The notes below the pieces were generated by a model. The model did no database searches, had not been told where the DNA came from, and was given only the letters and a program-made list of their open reading frames with translations. A stretch of DNA of 64,000 nt from Streptomyces sp. SAI-135 (lineage in GTDB: Bacteria > Actinomycetota > Actinomycetes > Streptomycetales > Streptomycetaceae): assembly GCF_029893805.1 (NCBI RefSeq), contig NZ_JARXYP010000002.1, positions 7,688,001 to 7,752,000 of the forward strand, in the 5' to 3' direction. Within the stretch, counting starts at the first letter, position 1. Each line of letters begins with the position of its first letter. Positions 41,916-48,523 of this stretch are shown one piece after another. A program made the translations under genes and the position numbers.

Positions 41916-43067
41916 ATGGACCGGATCGGCTTCGGCGCGTTCCTCTCACCGCTGCACCCGCTCGGCGAGGACCCGACCCTCAGCATGTGGCGGGACATGG
42001 AACTGGTCGAATGGCTCGACCAGCTCGGCTACGACGAGTTCTGGGTGGGCGAGCACCACTCGGCCGGCTGGGGCACGATCGCCTCGCCCGAGCTGTTCAT
42101 CGCCGCCGCAGCCGAGCGCACCCGCCACATCAGGCTCGGCACCGGCGTCACCAGCCTGCCGTACCACCACCCGTTCATGGTGGCCTCGCGGGCCGTGCAG
42201 CTCGACCACATGACACGGGGCCGCTTCCAGCTCGGCGTCGGCGCCGGCTCGCTCCCCTCCGACATGCACATCCTCGGCATCGACCCGGCGCAGACCCGCC
42301 CGCGTACTGCCGAGGCCCTGGAGGTGATCCTGCACCTGCTGCGCAGCGAGGAGCCGCTGACCCGGAGCACCGACTGGTTCGAACTGCGCGACGCGCGCCT
42401 CCAGCTGCGCCCCTGGTCGGCCGGCGGCATCCCCATGGCGGTCTCCAGCGCCTCCTCGCCGAGCGGGATGCGGCTGGCCGGGCAGCACGGCATCGGCGTG
42501 CTCTCCCTCGGCACCCCCCGCCCCGGCACCTCGCCCAGCGACCTGCGCGCGCAATGGGAGCACGCCGAGGAGGCCGCCGCCGAGCACGGCCGCACCGCCG
42601 ACCGTGCCGACTGGCGCGTCACCCTGCCCGTGCACATCGCGGAGACCCGGGAGGACGCCTACCGCGACGTGGTGGAGGGCTGGCTGCGCTACCGCAACGA
42701 GTACTGGGCCCAGACGCTCGGACTGCCGATCGCGCTCTCACGCGCCGACGCCCGCAAGGCGCTGGAGACGGCCGTCGACAACCATGGTGCGATCATCGGC
42801 TCCGTGGACGACGCCATCGAGGCCGTCGCACGCGTCCAGGAGGCCACCGGCGGCTTCGGCCGGCTCCTGGTCACGGTCCAGGACTGGGCGCCCCGCGACC
42901 GTATGAAGCACAGTTTCGAACTGCTCGCCCGATTCGTCGCGCCCCGCTTCAACGGCTCGTTGCGCGGCCTCGAGGCCTCCCAGGAGTGGACCTCGCAACA
43001 GACCCGGGCCTGGGCCGAACGGCACGGCGCCACCCTGCTCGGCCGTCCGGCGCCCGCCACCAAGTAG
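41916..43067 (+). CDS. LLM-class (luciferase-like) flavin monooxygenase
   Basis: A 383-residue bacterial-luciferase-like TIM barrel that needs reduced FMN from a partner reductase. Typical stretches are YDEFWVGEHHSAGWGTIASP, LGTGVTSLPYHHPFMVASRA and RFQLGVGAGSLPSDMHILGI. With the flavin reductase encoded at 43888 it can form a two-component oxygenase. In asukamycin such a pair is assigned to hydroxylation of the 3,4-AHBA ring, dearomatising it before epoxidation; the same role is inferred here. ATG 41916 follows AAGGAG. Confidence 0.85.
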   Translation: MDRIGFGAFLSPLHPLGEDPTLSMWRDMELVEWLDQLGYDEFWVGEHHSAGWGTIASPELFIAAAAERTRHIRLGTGVTSLPYHHPFMVASRAVQLDHMTRGRFQLGVGAGSLPSDMHILGIDPAQTRPRTAEALEVILHLLRSEEPLTRSTDWFELRDARLQLRPWSAGGIPMAVSSASSPSGMRLAGQHGIGVLSLGTPRPGTSPSDLRAQWEHAEEAAAEHGRTADRADWRVTLPVHIAETREDAYRDVVEGWLRYRNEYWAQTLGLPIALSRADARKALETAVDNHGAIIGSVDDAIEAVARVQEATGGFGRLLVTVQDWAPRDRMKHSFELLARFVAPRFNGSLRGLEASQEWTSQQTRAWAERHGATLLGRPAPATK

Positions 43068-43085
43068 CACCGGAACACCGATCAC

Positions 43086-43130
43086 GAAGCCGGGCGGCGG
43101 CCCCCGGGGAGGGGGCCGCCGCCCGGCTTC
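43086..43130. terminator. Bidirectional terminator between convergent operons
   Basis: A perfect 20-bp inverted repeat (GAAGCCGGGCGGCGGCCCCC and its complement) with a 5-nt loop, located between the stop codons of the luciferase-like gene and the converging ketoreductase gene. Confidence 0.85.
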
Positions 43131-43145
43131 GCGCGGTGCGCGTGC

Positions 43146-43850
43146 TCAGTGGCCCATGCCGAGACCGCCGTCCACCGGCAGGACCGCCCCGGTGACGTAC
43201 GCGGCCTGGGGCGACGCCAGCCAGAAGACCGCCTCGGCGACCTCCTCGGCGGACGCGCTGCGGCCCAGGGGCACCTCGCTGAGGATCTGCTCGCGCCGCC
43301 GCTGTCCGAGGCCCTCGGTCATCTCGGTGTCCACCAGACCCGGCGCGACCACGTTCACGGTGATCGACCGCGGCCCGAACTCGCGGGCCAGCGACCTGGC
43401 GAGGCCCACCATACCCGCCTTGCTCGACGCGTAGTTGGCCTGCCCGGCCGAGCCGCGCAGCCCGGCCACCGAGGACAGGAACACCATCCGCCCGCCACGC
43501 CTGCGCACCATGTCGGCGGACGCCTGGCGGGCCACCCGGAACGCACCCCCGAGGTTGGTCTCCAGCACCTGGGAGAACTGCTCGTCGCTCATCCGCATCA
43601 GCAGCCCGTCATCGGTGATGCCGGCGTTCGCCACCAGCACCTCCACCGGCCCGTGCGCGGTCTCCGCCTGCGCGAACGCCTCGGCGACCTGCTCGGCGTC
43701 CGTGACATCGCACTTGACGCCGAGCAGACCCTCCGGGGCGCCTGAGCCGCGGTGGGTGACGGCCACCGAGTCGCCGTTGGCGGCGAACCGCCGGGCCACC
43801 GCGAGGCCGATGCCGCGGTTGCCGCCTGTCACCAGTACCGAACGTCCCAC
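43146..43850 (-). CDS. 3-ketoacyl-ACP reductase (FabG type) of the PKS
   Basis: A 234-residue classical SDR with TGGNRGIGLAVA, NAGIT, the catalytic SSVAGLRGSAGQANYASSKAG (Ser, Tyr-x3-Lys intact), NVVAPGLVDTEMT and the C-terminal VTGAVLPVDGGLGMGH. It would reduce each 3-ketoacyl-ACP before dehydration. It is the only FabG-like reductase in the cluster with a standard active site. The GTG at 43850 is chosen because AAGGAG lies 9 bp upstream. It is the last gene of a leftward operon with the flavin reductase and thioesterase. Confidence 0.9.
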   Translation of the reverse strand: MGRSVLVTGGNRGIGLAVARRFAANGDSVAVTHRGSGAPEGLLGVKCDVTDAEQVAEAFAQAETAHGPVEVLVANAGITDDGLLMRMSDEQFSQVLETNLGGAFRVARQASADMVRRRGGRMVFLSSVAGLRGSAGQANYASSKAGMVGLARSLAREFGPRSITVNVVAPGLVDTEMTEGLGQRRREQILSEVPLGRSASAEEVAEAVFWLASPQAAYVTGAVLPVDGGLGMGH

Positions 43851-43887
43851 AGTGGTGTGCTCCTTCTCGTGTCGGTTCACGGATCGG

Positions 43888-44448
43888 TCAGGTCCTCGCC
43901 TGCGCGGGCCGGGGGCCAAGGACGGTGTAACCGCCCTGGTGGTGGACGAGCGGACGCCGGACCGGGTCGGCCGCGTGCACCGCGCCGACCCGGCCGAGGA
44001 ACAGCACGTGGTCGCCGCCCGGGTAGACGTGCTCGGTACGGCACTCCAGGGAGAACACCGCACCCGCCAGCAGCGCGTGCCCGCCGTCGCCGATCCGGCC
44101 GCCCAGGCGCTCCTGCGCCAGGTCGCCACGCGGCCGGTCCCGGCCGGCGAACACCGCGGAGAGCTCCGCCTGGTCCTCACCCAGTACGTTCACGGCGAAG
44201 CCGCCCGCCTCCTCGATCGCCCCGCGCAGTCTGCCCGTCGCGCCGACGCTCACCAGCACCAGCGGCGGGTCCAGTGAGATGGAGGTGACCGAACTCGCCG
44301 TCACCGCCTCGGTCGTGCCGCCGCTGCCCGCGGTGACGACCGTGACGCCGGTCGGCAGCAGGCCCATCGTGCGGCGGAAGAGCGCGGCGTCCACGGAGGC
44401 GGCACGGCCACCCGCGCCGCCCGGCCGCCGCGCAACGTGCATCGACAT
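43888..44448 (-). CDS. Flavin reductase (two-component monooxygenase partner)
   Basis: A 186-residue flavin_reductase-domain protein (FRRTMGLLPTGVTVVTAGSG, VTASSVTSISLDPPLVLVSV, GGFAVNVLGEDQAELSAVFA, GGDHVLFLGRVGAVH). It supplies FMNH2 or FADH2 to the oxygenases of the cluster, most probably the luciferase-like monooxygenase encoded opposite. Comparable to the reductase described for asukamycin ring hydroxylation. It lies between thioesterase and ketoreductase genes on the minus strand. Confidence 0.88.
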   Translation of the reverse strand: MSMHVARRPGGAGGRAASVDAALFRRTMGLLPTGVTVVTAGSGGTTEAVTASSVTSISLDPPLVLVSVGATGRLRGAIEEAGGFAVNVLGEDQAELSAVFAGRDRPRGDLAQERLGGRIGDGGHALLAGAVFSLECRTEHVYPGGDHVLFLGRVGAVHAADPVRRPLVHHQGGYTVLGPRPAQART

Positions 44449-44467
44449 GCGTTCGCCTCTCTCGGGT

Positions 44468-44923
44468 TCAGCGCTTGTAGACCAGGCAGGTCAGCCTGGC
44501 CGTGCAGGTCAGCCGCCCCTGGTCATCGGTGATGGACACCTGGTACGAGGCCACCCGGTCGCCCCGCTGGAGCGGGGTGCACACACCGGTCACCAGGCCG
44601 CTGCGGGCGGCGCGGTGGTGCGTGCAGGACAGTTCGAGCCCGGCCACCGTGCCCCGCGGTGCGACGTGGAGGCCGGCCGCGACCGATCCGAGGGTCTCGA
44701 CGAGCACCGCGTTGGCGCCGCCGTGCAACCAGCCGAACGGCTGCTGGTTGCCGTCCACGGGCATCGTGCCGACCAGCCGGTCCGGGTCCCAGGACACGAT
44801 CTCGATGCCCATCCGCGTCGCGAGCTGCCGGTCCGCGAGCGCGGGCGGCACGGACAACACGCTGCGGGGCACCGGCGGTTCGGCCGGCGCCGGGACGTCG
44901 GCCTTCACGGCCCTGCTCTCCAT
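44468..44923 (-). CDS. PaaI-type hot-dog thioesterase
   Basis: A 151-residue hot-dog thioesterase with the PaaI/YbgC-like motif QPFGWLHGGANAVLVETLGS and the C-terminal RVASYQVSITDDQGRLTCTA. It probably hydrolyses acyl-CoA or acyl-ACP intermediates, either to release the finished lower chain as the free acid needed for C5N amide formation or to remove stalled chains. The choice cannot be made from sequence. ATG 44923 is used; upstream in-frame sequence is non-coding in character. Divergent from the amide synthase gene. Confidence 0.85.
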   Translation of the reverse strand: MESRAVKADVPAPAEPPVPRSVLSVPPALADRQLATRMGIEIVSWDPDRLVGTMPVDGNQQPFGWLHGGANAVLVETLGSVAAGLHVAPRGTVAGLELSCTHHRAARSGLVTGVCTPLQRGDRVASYQVSITDDQGRLTCTARLTCLVYKR

Positions 44924-45175
44924 AGGTCTCTTCTCCTGGGTCGCGGACCCGAGCACCGTCGGGCACCGGGCTTCATCCGTACTGTCGCGCGCCCGGGCAG
45001 GCCGGCCAAGACCTGATCCAGGTACCCGAATCTCATCCGCCGGGGACGTCATCGGGGTGCACCATCGAGCAGGGCAGTCGGGTCTTATAAGCGCGAATCC
45101 GCTCTTCCAGAATTCATCCCGGCAGCGTTTCAGCGAGCCGCCCGACTGACGCATCCCGAGCCATCGGAGAACTCC
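44924..45175. promoter_or_regulatory. Divergent promoter region (thioesterase / amide synthase)
   Basis: About 250 bp, locally lower in GC (for example GGGTCTTATAAGCGCG near 45080), between oppositely directed operons. It is expected to carry promoters for the minus-strand tailoring operon and the plus-strand 45176-55550 operon. Confidence 0.5.
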
Positions 45176-46048
45176 TTGGAATTCGCGCCCCATTCCCCCT
45201 TGCCCGCGGATTCCGACCGTCTCCCCTGGCCGGAATACCTGGACCGGATCGGCTACGCCGGGCCGGTGGAGCCGACCGCGGACTGCCTGCGCGCCCTGCT
45301 CACCGCCCACCTCGGCGCCGTCCCCTACGAGATGCTCGAATCCCTCGAGGGGATCCGGCCCTCGCTGGAGTACGCCGACATCTTCGAGAAGCTGGTCCGC
45401 CGCCGGCGCGGCGGCACCTGCCTGGAGGCCACCCCGCTGTTCGGCGCGTTCCTGCGGTCCGCCGGCTTCGACGTGCGGCTGGTGGCCGCGCAGATGTGGC
45501 GGGTCAGCGGCGAGTGGTGGCCGCACTGGGACCACCTGGTGCTGCTGGTCACCGTCGAAGGGACCACGTACCTCGTGGACGTCGGCTTCCTCATGCTCTC
45601 CCCGCCGCAGCCGCTGGACATCGCCGGCACCCCGGCGGAACAGGGCGGATGGACGTTCCGCGTGGTGGCCGAGGACGACGGCCCGACCCTGCTGCGCGCC
45701 GACGCCCACGGGGTGTGGACGCCGGTGTACCGCTTCGCCTCGCAGCCGCTGGACATCCCGGACTACGCGTGGATCGTCGACTTCCACCTGACGGCCGAGG
45801 ACTCCCCGCTGACCGGCAGCCTGCTGTGCTCGCGCACTCTGCCCGACGGCAAGGTCGCCGTCCTCGGCGACAACGTCGTACGGGCCCGCGGCGGCACCCA
45901 GACCATCGACTACCTCGCCGACGCCGACGACGCGGCACAGGCGCTCGGGGAAGTCCTCGCGGGCCACCCCGAACTCGTCACCGAGGCGGTCGAGGCCTGG
46001 CGAAAAGCCAGGGCGAACCGGCGTGAGAAGGCCCGCCGAATCATCTGA
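45176..46048 (+). CDS. Arylamine N-acetyltransferase-like amide synthase
   Basis: A 290-residue NAT-fold enzyme with an intact Cys-His-Asp triad: Cys in RRRGGTCLEATPLFGAF, His in WPHWDHLVLLV and Asp in TYLVDVGFLML. In ansamycins this family closes macrolactams; in asukamycin the homologue links the upper polyene chain to the amino group of the 3,4-AHBA unit. With no modular PKS here, the second role fits. The TTG at 45176 follows GGAGAAC. It heads an operon of KASIII, ACP and cyclohexanecarboxylate genes. Confidence 0.92.
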   Translation: MEFAPHSPLPADSDRLPWPEYLDRIGYAGPVEPTADCLRALLTAHLGAVPYEMLESLEGIRPSLEYADIFEKLVRRRRGGTCLEATPLFGAFLRSAGFDVRLVAAQMWRVSGEWWPHWDHLVLLVTVEGTTYLVDVGFLMLSPPQPLDIAGTPAEQGGWTFRVVAEDDGPTLLRADAHGVWTPVYRFASQPLDIPDYAWIVDFHLTAEDSPLTGSLLCSRTLPDGKVAVLGDNVVRARGGTQTIDYLADADDAAQALGEVLAGHPELVTEAVEAWRKARANRREKARRII

Positions 46049-46080
46049 ACCCGCTCACCGAAACGAACAGGAATCGTCGC

Positions 46081-47133
46081 ATGGGCATATTCGGAAAACC
46101 GCTTGAGCGGTCCTGGGGAGTGGGGATCCGGGCGGTAGGCGGATATCTCCCCGAGAAGTCGGTCAGTAATGCCGACCTGGAGGAGATCCTCCTCACCCGG
46201 GACGACTGGATCAGGGCGAACATCGGTGTCGAGACCCGCCGGATGGCCGCCGACGACGAGCGCACCTCCGACCTCGGGGCCGCCGCCCTCAAGGACGCCT
46301 GCGCCCGCGCGGGCATCGACCCCGCCGAGGTCGACCTCGTCATCTGCGGCACCTACACCCCCGACAACATGGCACCGCCCGCCGCGATGCTGGTGATCGA
46401 CAAGGCGGGCGCGCACGGCGCCGCCGGGTTCGACGTCAACAGCGGCGCCTGCCCCGGAGGGGTGTTCGCCCTCGACGTCGGCGCCAAGTACCTGGCCTCC
46501 GGCGAGTACCGGCGTGTCGCCGTGGTCCTCGCCGACGTCAACACCCGGACCATGGACTGGAAGGACCCCGGCCCGGCCGTCATCTTCGGCGACGGAGCCG
46601 CCTGCTACCTGCTGGAGCGCTGCCGCCCCGACCGGGGTCTCGGTCCCACCCTGCTGCACAGCGACCCGACCCGCTACCAGTCGGTCTGGGTGGCCCGCGA
46701 GAAGCGCGCCCTGCGCGACGGCACCCCGCTGACCAGCGGCTTCGGTGACAACTTCGCCCAACTGTCGGGCCGCGACGTGCACGACTTCGCGGTCGGTGAA
46801 GTCCCCGGCCTCATCCAGCAGTTGCTGGGCCGGGCCGACCGCAAGGCCGACGACATCGACCTGTTCGCGCTGCACCAGGCGAACCTCTACATCGTCCGCG
46901 GCATCATGGCCGCCCTCGGCGTCCCCGAGGACCGCACCGTCACCAACATCGAGAAGTACGGCAACACCTCGGGAGCCAGCGTGCCCCTGGTGCTGCGCGA
47001 GGCCCAGGACCTCGGCAGGCTCGCACCGGGCGACGAGGTCGTGCTCGCCGCGTTCGGCTCCGGCCTGAGCGTCGGGGTCGCGCTGCTGCGCTGGTGCGGC
47101 GCCGAGGACTTCGAAACGGTGGCGACCGCGTGA
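46081..47133 (+). CDS. 3-oxoacyl-ACP synthase III (KASIII), first copy
   Basis: A 350-residue FabH-like enzyme with Cys in VNSGACPGGVFALDVG, His in LFALHQANLYIVRG and Asn in EKYGNTSGASVPL. KASIII enzymes prime a chain by condensing an acyl-CoA starter with malonyl-ACP. Two adjacent copies are typical of manumycin-type clusters; one may use cyclohexanecarboxyl-CoA for the upper chain. The Cys-Pro following the nucleophile differs from FabH (GCSG/ACAG), hinting at an unusual starter. Coupled to the next KASIII by GTGA. Confidence 0.9.
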   Translation: MGIFGKPLERSWGVGIRAVGGYLPEKSVSNADLEEILLTRDDWIRANIGVETRRMAADDERTSDLGAAALKDACARAGIDPAEVDLVICGTYTPDNMAPPAAMLVIDKAGAHGAAGFDVNSGACPGGVFALDVGAKYLASGEYRRVAVVLADVNTRTMDWKDPGPAVIFGDGAACYLLERCRPDRGLGPTLLHSDPTRYQSVWVAREKRALRDGTPLTSGFGDNFAQLSGRDVHDFAVGEVPGLIQQLLGRADRKADDIDLFALHQANLYIVRGIMAALGVPEDRTVTNIEKYGNTSGASVPLVLREAQDLGRLAPGDEVVLAAFGSGLSVGVALLRWCGAEDFETVATA

Positions 47134-48230
47134 ACACCTCTGCCCCGCACACCCGTTCCGCCTTCCGCGGCGCTCCGACCGGCCTGCTCGGACTCGGCAC
47201 CTACCTGCCCTCCCGCAAGATCACCAACGAGGAGATCGCCGAGCGGATCGACAGCTCGGACGAATGGATCCGCAGCCGGTCCGGCATCCGCGTCCGCTAC
47301 TGGGCCGAACCCTCCGAGACGGTCGAGTACATGGCCGCCACCGCAGCCGAACGGGCCCTGGAACACGCCGGGATCGACGCCCGCGAGGTCGGATGCGTGA
47401 TCGTGTCGACCGTCTCCCACCTGCACCAGTTCCCCTCCCTGGCGGCCGGGGTCGCCCACCGCATCGGGGCCGGCGCGCCCGGGGCCTTCGACATCTCCGC
47501 AGGCTGCGCGGGCTTCTGCTACGGGTTGTCCCTGGCCTCCGACATGATCACCGCGGGCAGCGCCCGCCATGTCCTGGTCATCGCCGTCGAACGGCTCTCC
47601 GAACTCCTCGACCCCACCGACCGCCACACCGCGTTCCTGTTCGGCGACGGGGCGGGCGCCGCCGTCGTCGGACCCAGCGACGAGCCCGGCGTGGGACCCG
47701 TGGTGTGGGGCTCCGACGGCTCCCAGAAGGACACCATCCGGCAGACCCACTCCTGGGCCGCGCTGCGCGAGACACCCGGACCGGGCATGCCCCACATCAC
47801 CATGGACGGCCGCGAGGTCTTCCGGTGGGCCGCCTACCAACTCGGCCCGATCGCCGAAGAGGCCCTGGCACGGGCCGGGGTGAGCGCCGCCGACCTCGAC
47901 GCCTTCGTCCCGCACCAGGCCAACGCCCGGATCACCGACGAACTGGTCAAGGGCCTCGACCTGCCCGCCGGAGTCGCCGTGGCCCGCAGCGTCGAGATCC
48001 ACGGCAACACCTCCGCGGTGTCCGTCCCGCTCGCCATCGAGGAACTGCTCGCCGGCGGCGACGCCCGGCCCGGCGGCCTCGCGCTGCTGCTGTCCTTCGG
48101 CACCGGCCTCGTCTGGGCCGGCCAGGTCGTACGGCTGCCCCCGGCACCCGCCGGACCGCCCCGGCCGGCCGTCACCGCGCCCACCACCGACACCAACCCC
48201 ACCGCACCCGCGAAGGAGACCCAATCATGA
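47130..48230 (+). CDS. 3-oxoacyl-ACP synthase III (KASIII), second copy
   Basis: A 366-residue FabH-like enzyme with Cys in DISAGCAGFCYGLSLASD, His in AFVPHQANARITDELV and Asn in EIHGNTSAVSVPLAIEELL. Its active-site context is close to standard FabH. It is only moderately similar to the first copy, so the two are not a recent duplication and may prime different chains or act as a heterodimer. The C-terminus has a Pro/Thr-rich tail of about 30 residues. It overlaps the ACP gene by ATGA. Confidence 0.9.
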   Translation: MNTSAPHTRSAFRGAPTGLLGLGTYLPSRKITNEEIAERIDSSDEWIRSRSGIRVRYWAEPSETVEYMAATAAERALEHAGIDAREVGCVIVSTVSHLHQFPSLAAGVAHRIGAGAPGAFDISAGCAGFCYGLSLASDMITAGSARHVLVIAVERLSELLDPTDRHTAFLFGDGAGAAVVGPSDEPGVGPVVWGSDGSQKDTIRQTHSWAALRETPGPGMPHITMDGREVFRWAAYQLGPIAEEALARAGVSAADLDAFVPHQANARITDELVKGLDLPAGVAVARSVEIHGNTSAVSVPLAIEELLAGGDARPGGLALLLSFGTGLVWAGQVVRLPPAPAGPPRPAVTAPTTDTNPTAPAKETQS

Positions 48231-48481
48231 CCGCAGTGCAGAGCGACACCCTCCAGACCCTCAAGGAGATCCTCGACGAGGTCGCCGGAGTACCGGCCGA
48301 GGACGTCACACCCGACAGCTCCTTCACCGAGGATCTGGCCCTGGACTCGCTGACCGTCGTGTCGCTGTTCGTCCTGGTCCAGCGCCGCTTCGGCACCGAG
48401 GTGCCCAACGAGGTCTTCGACCGGCTCACCACCGTCGGCAAGGCCGTCGCCTACCTCGAACGTGGAGAGATCCCGGCCTGA
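48227..48481 (+). CDS. Third acyl carrier protein
   Basis: An 84-residue ACP with the phosphopantetheine serine in DLALDSLTVVSLFVLVQRRF. It is coupled (ATGA) to the second KASIII and precedes the EPSPS-ligase fusion, so it probably carries the chain primed by KASIII, that is the upper, cyclohexyl-capped chain. It is the most conventional of the three ACPs. Confidence 0.9.
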   Translation: MTAVQSDTLQTLKEILDEVAGVPAEDVTPDSSFTEDLALDSLTVVSLFVLVQRRFGTEVPNEVFDRLTTVGKAVAYLERGEIPA

Positions 48482-48523
48482 CGGCCGCCCCCGCCCCGAC
48501 TCGACGAGCCGGAAAGGCAGTTC

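Noticed and set aside
45176..46048. Ansamycin-type macrolactam closure by the NAT-like enzyme.
   Set aside because: No modular type I PKS or 3,5-AHBA genes occur in the window.
46081..48230. KASIII genes as the primary fatty-acid fabH.
   Set aside because: They are paired, coupled to pathway genes, and no fabD, fabF or primary acpP neighbourhood is present.
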